Assembly (NCBI RefSeq): GCF_012927445.1
Contig: NZ_JABBPD010000007.1
Span: 558,001 to 622,000, forward strand
Length of the DNA stretch: 64,000 nucleotides
Source of the DNA: Rhodoferax sp.
Lineage (GTDB): Bacteria > Pseudomonadota > Gammaproteobacteria > Burkholderiales > Burkholderiaceae_C
Direction: 5' to 3'
Both the position numbers and the translations under genes were made by a program. Below, piece after piece: positions 36,607-43,860 of the stretch; position 1 is the stretch's first letter, and each line of letters starts with the position of its first letter. The notes beneath the pieces were generated by a model. It had not been told where the DNA came from and did no database searches. It was given only the letters and a program-made list of their open reading frames with translations.

Positions 36607-36632
36607 CAACCGGTTTCGAATGAAAATACGTT

Positions 36633-36932
36633 ATGTCCCTGACTTCTGCTGACATCGCCCGCATTGCCAATCTAGCCCGACTGGAGCTCAATCCAGTCGA
36701 GGGTGAGCGCATGCTGATCCAAATTAACGGGTTTTTCGACATGGTCGAAAAAATTCGAGCGGTGGATACCACCGGTATTGAACCCCTGGCGCATCCGGTG
36801 GCCGCGATCCAGGAAATTGCTTTGCGTCTGCGCGAGGATCGGGTGAGCGAGCCTGACAACCGCGAAGCCAATCAGCGCAATGCCCCGGCCGTTGAGCATG
36901 GGCTGTTTCTGGTCCCCAAGGTGATCGAATAA
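36633..36932 (+). CDS. gatC: Asp/Glu-tRNA amidotransferase subunit C
   Basis: This 99-residue small subunit stabilises GatA-GatB. It begins [19 protein letters not shown] and has the family stretch [27 protein letters not shown] (split here as motif IEPLAHPV) and the C-terminal FLVPKVIE. It is the first gene of gatCAB. GatCAB makes Gln-tRNA and/or Asn-tRNA from the misacylated forms. Confidence 0.95.
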   Translation: MSLTSADIARIANLARLELNPVEGERMLIQINGFFDMVEKIRAVDTTGIEPLAHPVAAIQEIALRLREDRVSEPDNREANQRNAPAVEHGLFLVPKVIE

Positions 36933-36956
36933 CACGGCGACCCACAAAAGAAAAAT

Positions 36957-38432
36957 ATGACGCAAGACACATCTGCCCTCCATGACCTCACCGTGGCCCA
37001 ACTGGCCATCCAGTTGCGTGAGCGCAAAATTTCTGCGGTCGAGACGGCCCAGTATTTTCTGGCCCGGGCCCAGGCGAACGCCACCTTGGGTGCCTTTCTC
37101 GACCTCAATGAAGAAGCCACACTGGCCCAGGCGCGTACGGCCGACCTGGCACTGGCTGCAGGCACGGCCAGCGCGCTGCAGGGTGTGCCGGTGGCGCATA
37201 AAGATATTTTTGTGACCCGGGATTTCGTCACCACGGCCGGCTCCAAAATGCTGACCGGTTATCGCTCCCCGTTTGACGCCACCGTGGTCGCCAACCTGGC
37301 CCAGCAGGGCGTGGTGACCTTGGGTAAGCTCAATTGCGATGAATTTGCCATGGGCTCGGCCAACGAGAACTCGGCTTTTGGCCCTGTCAAAAATCCGTGG
37401 GACACCACCCGCACCCCCGGTGGCTCGTCCGGCGGCAGCGCGGCGGCGGTGGCCGCCCGGTTGGCACCGGCGGCCACCGGCACGGACACGGGTGGCTCGA
37501 TTCGCCAGCCTGCCTCGTTTTGCGGCATCACCGGTATCAAGCCCACCTATGGGCGCGCCTCCCGTTACGGCATGGTGGCGTTTGCCTCCAGTCTCGATCA
37601 GGCTGGACCGATGGCACGCACGGCGGAAGACTGTGCTTTGCTGCTCTCGGCCATGTGCGGACCGGACCCGGACCGTGATTCGACTTCACTCGATGTGCCG
37701 GCTGAAAATTTCAACCGTTCGCTGAACGAATCTATCGACGGTCTGCGCATTGGCGTGCCGGCTGAATTCTTTGGTGAAGGCCTGGCCCCTGACGTGCGCG
37801 CCGCCGTGGACGCCGCCTTGAAAGAGTATGAAAAGCTGGGCGCCAAGCTGGTCCCCATCACGCTGCCCCGCACTGAACTGTCGATCCCGGTCTATTACGT
37901 GATCGCTCCGGCCGAGGCCTCCAGCAACCTGAGCCGCTTTGACGGTGTCAAGTTTGGCCACCGGGCAGAAAAATACGTCGACCTGGTCGATATGTACAAA
38001 AAGACCCGTGCCGAAGGTTTTGGCGATGAGGTCAAGCGTCGCATCATGATTGGCGCCTATGTGCTGTCGCATGGCTATTACGACGCTTACTACCTGCAAG
38101 CGCAAAAAATCCGCCGCATGATTGCCGACGACTTCCAGCGGGCCTTTACGGAGTGCGATGTGATCGCCGGACCGGTGGCGCCCACGGTTGCCTGGAAACT
38201 GGGCGATAAAAGTGACGATCCAGTGGCCAGCTACCTGGCCGACATCTTCACCTTGCCGGGCTCACTGGCCGGCTTGCCCGGCATGAGCATTCCGGTCGGC
38301 TTTGGCGCTGGCCACATGCCGGTGGGCATGCAACTGATCGGCAATTATTTGCAAGAAGCCAAGCTGCTCAATGTGGCGCATCGCTTCCAGCAGGCCACTG
38401 ACTGGCACGCCGCCAAGCCAAAGGGATTTTGA
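36957..38432 (+). CDS. gatA: Asp/Glu-tRNA amidotransferase subunit A
   Basis: This 491-residue amidase subunit releases ammonia from glutamine for GatB. The amidase signature is intact: Lys in [11 protein letters not shown], and [19 protein letters not shown] with the cis-Ser and nucleophile Ser region [15 protein letters not shown]. Its length is normal. It lies 24 bp after gatC and gatB follows directly. Confidence 0.97.
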   Translation: MTQDTSALHDLTVAQLAIQLRERKISAVETAQYFLARAQANATLGAFLDLNEEATLAQARTADLALAAGTASALQGVPVAHKDIFVTRDFVTTAGSKMLTGYRSPFDATVVANLAQQGVVTLGKLNCDEFAMGSANENSAFGPVKNPWDTTRTPGGSSGGSAAAVAARLAPAATGTDTGGSIRQPASFCGITGIKPTYGRASRYGMVAFASSLDQAGPMARTAEDCALLLSAMCGPDPDRDSTSLDVPAENFNRSLNESIDGLRIGVPAEFFGEGLAPDVRAAVDAALKEYEKLGAKLVPITLPRTELSIPVYYVIAPAEASSNLSRFDGVKFGHRAEKYVDLVDMYKKTRAEGFGDEVKRRIMIGAYVLSHGYYDAYYLQAQKIRRMIADDFQRAFTECDVIAGPVAPTVAWKLGDKSDDPVASYLADIFTLPGSLAGLPGMSIPVGFGAGHMPVGMQLIGNYLQEAKLLNVAHRFQQATDWHAAKPKGF

Positions 38433-38434
38433 AC

Positions 38435-39982
38435 ATGAATGCATTTGTTGAAACCAGCAACCCGGCCCGTGCCGGAATCAAATCACCGCTGGTGATGGGC
38501 TACGAGGTGGTGATCGGGTTCGAGACCCACGCCCAGCTCTCGACTCAATCCAAAATTTTCAGCCGCGCCGCCACGGCGTTTGGCGCCGAACCCAACACGC
38601 AGGCCTGCGCGGTGGACTTGGCCTTGCCCGGCACCCTGCCGGTGATGAACAAGGGCGCGGTGGAGCGCGCCATTCAGTTTGGCTTGGCAATCGGTGCGCA
38701 TGTGGCCCCAAAAAGTATTTTTGCCCGCAAGAACTACTTTTACCCGGATCTGCCCAAGGGCTACCAGATCAGCCAGTTTGAAATACCGGTGGTGCAGGGC
38801 GGCGAGATTGAATTCTTTTTGGGTGACCAGAAGATGTCGGTGCGCCTGGAACGGGCTCACTTGGAAGAAGACGCCGGCAAGTCACTGCACGAAGACTTTG
38901 TCGGCCAGACCGGCATTGACCTGAACCGGGCTGGCACGCCCTTGCTGGAGATCGTGACCCAGCCCGACATGCGCTCCAGCTTGGAGGCCGTGGCCTACGC
39001 CAAAGAGCTGCACAAGATCGTGACCTGGATCGGCATTAGCGACGGCAACATGCAGGAAGGCAGCTTCCGCTGCGACGCCAATGTGTCGGTGCGCAAACCG
39101 GGCGAGCCCTTGGGCACGCGCCGCGAGGTCAAGAACCTCAACAGTTTCAAGTTCATGCAGCAAGCCATTGACTATGAAGTGCGCTGGCAGATTGAGCAGA
39201 TTGAAGACGGTCATGCCATTCAGCAGGCCACCGTGCTGTTCAACCCCGATACTGGCGAAACCCGTGCCATGCGCACCAAGGAAGACGCCGCCGATTACCG
39301 CTATTTTCCCGATCCAGATCTGCCGCCACTGGTGATTGCGGATGAATGGGTGGAGCGCGTGCGTTCCGAGATGACGGAATTGCCGCGTGTCATGGCGCAG
39401 CGGTTTGTGGCTGATTACGGCCTCTCGGACTATGACGCGAGCGCCTTGACGCAAAGTCGAGCGATGGCCGCTTATTTTGAAGCCGCCGCCAAGGCCTGCG
39501 GTCAGCCCAAGCTCGTTAGCAACTGGATCATGGGTGAAGTGTCACGACGGTTGAATCAAGATGGCGGCGCCATCGAAAACGCGCCAGTGACACCGGGGGC
39601 ACTGGGATGGCTAATCAGCCGTATTAACGACGGGACGATCTCAAATAACAATGGGAAAGTAGCTTTTGACCACTTGTGGAAAGGAGCTAATGTTGCTGGT
39701 TCCAGTCTGAGCGCGCCGAGTTCAACCCTGCACGCCATGGGCACCGTTGGTGAACAAGTCGATCAAGTAATTGAGTCCCTTGGTCTTAAGCAGATGAACG
39801 ACTCCGGTGAGCTGGAAAAAATCGTGGACGATGTGCTGGCTGCCAACCCGAAAAATGTCGAGGAATACAAAGCCGGCAACGGCAAGGCCCTTAACGCGCT
39901 GGTCGGCCAGATCATGAAGGGCAGCAAAGGCAAGGCCAACCCGCAGCAGGTGAACGACCTGCTGCGCCAGAAACTGGACTGA
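38435..39982 (+). CDS. gatB: Asp/Glu-tRNA amidotransferase subunit B
   Basis: This 515-residue subunit phosphorylates the misacylated tRNA and transfers ammonia. Markers are [53 protein letters not shown] and the C-terminal YqeY-like tail [18 protein letters not shown]. The ATG at 38435 is preceded by AAGGGA and begins two bases after the gatA stop. The upstream TTG in the same frame would overlap gatA. Confidence 0.97.
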   Translation: MNAFVETSNPARAGIKSPLVMGYEVVIGFETHAQLSTQSKIFSRAATAFGAEPNTQACAVDLALPGTLPVMNKGAVERAIQFGLAIGAHVAPKSIFARKNYFYPDLPKGYQISQFEIPVVQGGEIEFFLGDQKMSVRLERAHLEEDAGKSLHEDFVGQTGIDLNRAGTPLLEIVTQPDMRSSLEAVAYAKELHKIVTWIGISDGNMQEGSFRCDANVSVRKPGEPLGTRREVKNLNSFKFMQQAIDYEVRWQIEQIEDGHAIQQATVLFNPDTGETRAMRTKEDAADYRYFPDPDLPPLVIADEWVERVRSEMTELPRVMAQRFVADYGLSDYDASALTQSRAMAAYFEAAAKACGQPKLVSNWIMGEVSRRLNQDGGAIENAPVTPGALGWLISRINDGTISNNNGKVAFDHLWKGANVAGSSLSAPSSTLHAMGTVGEQVDQVIESLGLKQMNDSGELEKIVDDVLAANPKNVEEYKAGNGKALNALVGQIMKGSKGKANPQQVNDLLRQKLD

Positions 39983-40012
39983 GCCCGCCTCAGGCGGCCG
40001 CCAATTTGCGCG

Positions 40013-40720
40013 TTAGCGCGTTTTGTTGGCCGCGGCTGGGGGAGCCGGCGCATGCAGGGCCCAAAGCTGCTTCAGGCGCACCAGCTCTTCGTCAAAGTGG
40101 GCATTGACGCGCTTGATCTCAGTGTCCTGATCGGCAATGAAACGCTGCTGGATCGCCAGACTCTGGGCAACTTCCTCGACCTGGAGTCGCAGGGATGGCG
40201 GCGCTTTGCTGGGGTCGCGTTTGTAAAACTCCATCTCCTCCAGCACGGCCGCACGCTGGCGCTGTAGTTCTTCAATCCGGGTAGTGGCGGCCTGCCGCAC
40301 CACCCCGATCTGGGCCAGTGCGGCGGCACGTTCCTTGTCATGGATGACCTTGTTGGGGTAGCGGATCAGCAGTGCCCGCTCGCGCCGTTTTTCTTCATTC
40401 AGGCGCGCCCGCTCTTCCTGTTCCGCTTTGTCTCTGGCCTCCAGATCAGCGCGCTCCTTGAGGGTCAGGGTGGGGCCCACCCGGGCTTTCAGGGTGCCAC
40501 TGGGGTTGAGCAGCTTTTGCTCACGGTCGTTGCACTCGGCAATGGGTCGGTCAGAGGTCAGCTTGCGACCCCGGGCGTCGGTGCAGGTGTAGATACCCTG
40601 CGTTGTGTTCGCTTGTGTCTGCTGCGCCTGAATGGCTGGCACGCCGGATAGGCCCGCCAGCAACAAGGCCTTGACCACATGCCTCAAAGAAAATTCCGCG
40701 TCCCGAGTACACCTGAACAT
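40013..40720 (-). CDS. DUF4124-type periplasmic hypothetical protein
   Basis: This 235-residue protein has a signal peptide (HVVKALLLAGLSGVPAIQA-Q) and a short beta domain with GIYTCTDARGRKLTSDRPIAEC, which matches the DUF4124 pattern (a small domain with two Cys). A long, highly charged coiled-coil region (about 90-215) follows. The function is unknown; such proteins are common single genes in Burkholderiales. I chose the ATG at 40720, because the longer frame would run into pyrE. It lies two bases downstream of the pyrE stop on the same strand. Confidence 0.8.
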   Translation of the reverse strand: MFRCTRDAEFSLRHVVKALLLAGLSGVPAIQAQQTQANTTQGIYTCTDARGRKLTSDRPIAECNDREQKLLNPSGTLKARVGPTLTLKERADLEARDKAEQEERARLNEEKRRERALLIRYPNKVIHDKERAAALAQIGVVRQAATTRIEELQRQRAAVLEEMEFYKRDPSKAPPSLRLQVEEVAQSLAIQQRFIADQDTEIKRVNAHFDEELVRLKQLWALHAPAPPAAANKTR

Positions 40721-40722
40721 GT

Positions 40723-41433
40723 TTAGCCTTCTTCTACGCCATAACGTTGGCGGTAGATCAGAACGCGTTGATGGTCGATGGCCGAGCCACCTGCGCTGTG
40801 TTGTTCGAGATACTGCATCAAATCCGCCAGCTTCGCAATTGAACAAACCTGTAACCCGAGCTGATTTTTGACATATTGCACGGCGCTGTGCGCCACATCC
40901 AGGCCATCTTCCGTCGCTTTTTCCTGCCGGTCCAGCGCGATCACCACCGCGTGCGCCGTCGCCCCGGCGTTGCGGATGATGGCAATCGATTCGCGCACCG
41001 CCGTGCCGGCCGACATCACGTCGTCCACAATCAGCACGCGTCCTTTGAGCGGCGCGCCCACCAGCGTACCGCCCTCGCCATGGGCTTTGACTTCCTTGCG
41101 GTTGTAGGCAAACGGCACGTTGCGCCCGAGGCGCGCCAGTTCGACGGCCAGTGCCGCGCCGAGCGGAATGCCCTTGTAGGCCGGGCCAAAAATCATGTCA
41201 AATTCAATGCCGCTCTGCAGCAGGCGCTGCGCATAAAATTGCGCCAACCGCCCGAGTTTGGCGCCATCGTCAAACAGACCGGCGTTGAAAAAGTAGGGGC
41301 TGATACGGCCCGACTTGATCTTAAACTCGCCGAAACGCAAGACACCGCAATCCACCGCAAACTGCACAAAATCCTGGGCCAGCGCATCTTGCGGCGGGGT
41401 TGGTCCAGATTTTGTTGCGACACTTATCGACAT
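40723..41433 (-). CDS. pyrE: Orotate phosphoribosyltransferase
   Basis: This 236-residue enzyme joins orotate to PRPP in de novo pyrimidine synthesis. Markers are the orotate/PRPP loop FKIKSGRISPYFFNAG, IFGPAYKGIPLG, the flexible loop RKEVKAHGEGG and the PRPP-binding motif VLIVDDVMSAGTA. I chose the ATG at 41433, preceded by AAGGAA; a longer frame to 41556 would run deep into the divergent exonuclease gene. The start codon is divergent from, and overlaps, that of xth. Confidence 0.96.
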   Translation of the reverse strand: MSISVATKSGPTPPQDALAQDFVQFAVDCGVLRFGEFKIKSGRISPYFFNAGLFDDGAKLGRLAQFYAQRLLQSGIEFDMIFGPAYKGIPLGAALAVELARLGRNVPFAYNRKEVKAHGEGGTLVGAPLKGRVLIVDDVMSAGTAVRESIAIIRNAGATAHAVVIALDRQEKATEDGLDVAHSAVQYVKNQLGLQVCSIAKLADLMQYLEQHSAGGSAIDHQRVLIYRQRYGVEEG

Positions 41434-42229
41434 GGGAAATTCCTTGTTTAAATTGACCAGCCTCAACCTCAACGGTATCCGCTCCGCCACCACCAAAGGC
41501 CTCGAAGCCTGGCTGACTAAAGTCAAACCTGATTGTATTTGTGTGCAAGAGGTCAAAGCGCAGGCGGCCGATGTGCAAGGCCGGTTTGAAGCGTTGGCCG
41601 GACTCCAGGGTCATTTCCACTTTGCCGAGAAAAAGGGTTATTCCGGCGTTGGCATCTACACCCGGCAGGAACCCAGCGACGTCATTGTTGGCCACGGCTC
41701 CCCTGAGTTTGACTCGGAGGGCCGCTATGTGGAGCTGCGTTTTGACACCCCGGGTGCCAAAAAATCGATCATCAGCTGTTATTTTCCCAGCGGTTCCTCC
41801 GGGGAAGAGCGCCAGCAGGCCAAGTTCCGCTTTCTGGCCGAGTTGTATCCGCACCTGACGCAGCTCAAGGCCGGGCGCGAGTTCATCCTGTGCGGTGACG
41901 TGAACATTGCGCACCAGGAGATCGACTTGAAAAACTGGAAAGGCAATCGCAAGAACTCCGGCTTTTTGCCCGAAGAGCGGGCCTGGATGACCCAGTTGCT
42001 GGGCGAGGCCGGCCTGGTCGACGTCTACCGCCAGTTGCAACCCACCGCCACCGATGCGGCCTACACATGGTGGAGCAACCGGGGCCAAGCCTATGCCAAG
42101 AACGTCGGCTGGCGGCTGGATTACCACCTGGCGACCCCCGCGCTGGCCGCCTCGGCGCGCCTGGAGTCGATCTACAAAGACGAGAAGTTTTCAGACCACG
42201 CGCCCATCACGATTGACTACGCTATGTAA
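41432..42229 (+). CDS. xth: Exodeoxyribonuclease III / AP endonuclease
   Basis: This protein of about 265 residues, of the exonuclease III family, repairs abasic sites. Motifs: TSLNLNGIRSA, CVQEVKAQ (metal-binding Glu), YFPSGSSG, CGDVNIAH (Asp/Asn), WRLDYHLAT and a late SDHAPITID (catalytic Asp-His). The start is either the ATG at 41432, which shares CATG with pyrE, or the TTG at 41444 (LFKLTSLNL), which fits the family start better. The last codons and the stop lie inside a copy of the dispersed repeat. Confidence 0.93.
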   Translation: MGNSLFKLTSLNLNGIRSATTKGLEAWLTKVKPDCICVQEVKAQAADVQGRFEALAGLQGHFHFAEKKGYSGVGIYTRQEPSDVIVGHGSPEFDSEGRYVELRFDTPGAKKSIISCYFPSGSSGEERQQAKFRFLAELYPHLTQLKAGREFILCGDVNIAHQEIDLKNWKGNRKNSGFLPEERAWMTQLLGEAGLVDVYRQLQPTATDAAYTWWSNRGQAYAKNVGWRLDYHLATPALAASARLESIYKDEKFSDHAPITIDYAM

Positions 42230-42280
42230 TTTATAGCTACTTGCGTAGGTTGGACGAGGGCTAGAGGCCTATTCGGCTTA
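42221..42280 (+). repeat. Dispersed ~50-bp repeat at the xth 3' end
   Basis: It starts GCTATGTAATTTATAGC and ends GGGCTAGAGGCCTATTCGG. Its first nine bases encode the last two residues and the stop of xth. Confidence 0.85.
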
Positions 42281-42327
42281 ATTTTTTGCTGGAAAAGCAA
42301 ATGCCCTCCTGTCTACGCCCCACCAGT

Positions 42328-42738
42328 TCAGGCTTTCTTGAGCCACGCGGTGCACCAGCCCTTGGCGTTCACACGCTTGCCCGGGAATATCTTGCAGCCA
42401 CCGGCTGGATCACCCGACTGGCCCAGGTAATTACCGCAGTTGCTGCAGCCGCTGCCCGCAACAAAATTCGGAAACTTGACCTTGTCGGCGCGAGCGGCGT
42501 CCTCGACATAGCCGAGCGCCAGGGCGGAAGCCTCTTTCTCGTCAAGCATCGGCAGGCTGCCGGTTGAGGCCGGTGCCGGCACTGCTGCTGGCGCCGGCGC
42601 GGTCACTGGCGGCGCCGGGGGTGTATTCGCTGGTGCAGGGGGTGGTGGCTCATTTTTGGGTGAGCAGGCGGCGAACAGCGCGACACCCGCCAAGGGCATG
42701 ATTTCGATAAAGCGGCGACGCGTGGCTTGGGTAGGCAT
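42328..42738 (-). CDS. High-potential iron-sulfur protein (HiPIP) with Tat signal
   Basis: This 136-residue periplasmic electron carrier has a twin-arginine signal (RRRFIEIMPLAGVALFAAC). A Pro/Ala-rich linker (about 30-58) and the HiPIP domain follow. The four cluster-binding cysteines are Cys98, Cys101, Cys115 and Cys129, spaced C-x2-C-x13-C-x13-C around one [4Fe-4S] cluster. The FAAC segment at the end of the signal resembles a weak lipobox, so the protein may be a lipoprotein. The ATG follows GGAGGAAAT-like sequence. HiPIPs shuttle electrons to photosynthetic or respiratory partners; none is visible here. Confidence 0.9.
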   Translation of the reverse strand: MPTQATRRRFIEIMPLAGVALFAACSPKNEPPPPAPANTPPAPPVTAPAPAAVPAPASTGSLPMLDEKEASALALGYVEDAARADKVKFPNFVAGSGCSNCGNYLGQSGDPAGGCKIFPGKRVNAKGWCTAWLKKA

Positions 42739-42933
42739 GGCGATTTCCTCCGTATAATGAATGGGATTTGGCTCCCCGGGTTGGGGTCACTTCAGTTTCA
42801 TCAGTTCCAATATAGGTGGGACTCGCGCATTCGTCTTTGCGTTTACGCATAGTCGGATGCCGAACCTCTGTGCCTGGAGGCTGTCATGCAAAATGAGAAG
42901 TGCTTAGGCTGCGCGCCGATCCATCTTGTCTTT

Positions 42934-42988
42934 GCTATTTAATTGGTAGCTGTCTGCGAAATGTGGGCGTGGGCTAGAGCCTGAAAAC
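42934..42988 (+). repeat. Dispersed ~50-bp repeat upstream of an MBL-fold gene
   Basis: It starts GCTATTTAATTGGTAGC and ends GGGCTAGAGCCTGAAAAC. It is more diverged than the other full copies and ends 9 bp before the MBL-fold start codon, so it forms part of that leader. Confidence 0.7.
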
Positions 42989-42996
42989 TTATATAT

Positions 42997-43635
42997 ATGC
43001 TGCAGTATCAAATTATTCCCGTCACCGCCTTCCAGCAAAACTGCTCTATTGTCTGGTGCGATGAGACGATGCAGGCCGCTGTCATCGACCCCGGTGGCGA
43101 TCTCGACCGTTTGCTCGCCGAGGCCCAGCGCCGGGGGCTGACGCTGACGCAGATCTGGCTAACCCATGCCCACATTGACCATGCCGGGGGCACCGCCGAG
43201 CTGGCGCAAGACCTCAAGTTGCCCATCATCGGGCCCCATCCAGCGGATCAGTTCTGGATTGATGGCCTGCCCGAGCAGAGCAAGATGTTTGGCTTTCCCC
43301 CTTCCGAGGCGTTCACCCCCACGCGCTGGCTGTTTGACGGGGATACGGTTACCGTCGGCCACTGCACGCTGAAGGTGCGCCACTGTCCCGGCCACACTCC
43401 CGGTCATGTGGTGTTTCATTCACGAGAAACAGGGCGCGCTTTTGTCGGTGATGTGCTGTTTGCCGGGTCGATTGGCCGTACCGATTTTCCGCAGGGCGAC
43501 CAAGACACGCTGATTGCCAGCATCGTCCAGCGTCTGTGGCCCATGGGCGACGAGACGGTCTTCATTCCCGGTCATGGCCCGGAGAGCACGTTCGGGCAGG
43601 AACGCAAAACCAATCCTTATGTGCGCGGGACCTGA
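42997..43635 (+). CDS. MBL-fold metallo-hydrolase (glyoxalase II-like)
   Basis: This 212-residue metallo-beta-lactamase-fold hydrolase has THAHIDHAGG (His57, His59, Asp61, His62), HCPGHTPGHVVFHS (third His) and FVGDVLFAGSIGRTDFPQGD (bridging Asp), plus the late GHGPES. Both metal sites look complete. It resembles YcbL-type single-domain glyoxalase II relatives, which cleave S-lactoylglutathione or similar thioesters. Its start is preceded by an AT-rich stretch without a clear ribosome-binding site. It stands alone. Confidence 0.9.
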   Translation: MLQYQIIPVTAFQQNCSIVWCDETMQAAVIDPGGDLDRLLAEAQRRGLTLTQIWLTHAHIDHAGGTAELAQDLKLPIIGPHPADQFWIDGLPEQSKMFGFPPSEAFTPTRWLFDGDTVTVGHCTLKVRHCPGHTPGHVVFHSRETGRAFVGDVLFAGSIGRTDFPQGDQDTLIASIVQRLWPMGDETVFIPGHGPESTFGQERKTNPYVRGT

Positions 43636-43669
43636 GGCGTCACCCGCGCGGCTCGAAATAAGACACTCC

Positions 43670-43702
43670 TGATACATTAGAAAGGTGTTTCAGGATGTAT
43701 CA
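43670..43702. promoter_or_regulatory. Inverted repeat upstream of the pel operon
   Basis: TGATACAT and ATGTATCA are perfect 8-bp inverted arms with a 17-bp spacer, about 160-190 bp before pelA. It may be a regulator site for pel; no known factor is recognised. Confidence 0.4.
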
Positions 43703-43860
43703 AAAAGATTGCCAGCCCGCTAGAACGCCTGTAACTTCAGGCCCGATGGGGTCGTCGGCCTTCAATTCTTCCCCTGCATTTAAAAATGCGTCGAGTCCCG
43801 TGCGGGTTCGGTTCCCCGAGAAACCTGTTTTATGCGTTCACACCTTGCGGAGTCCCTGAA

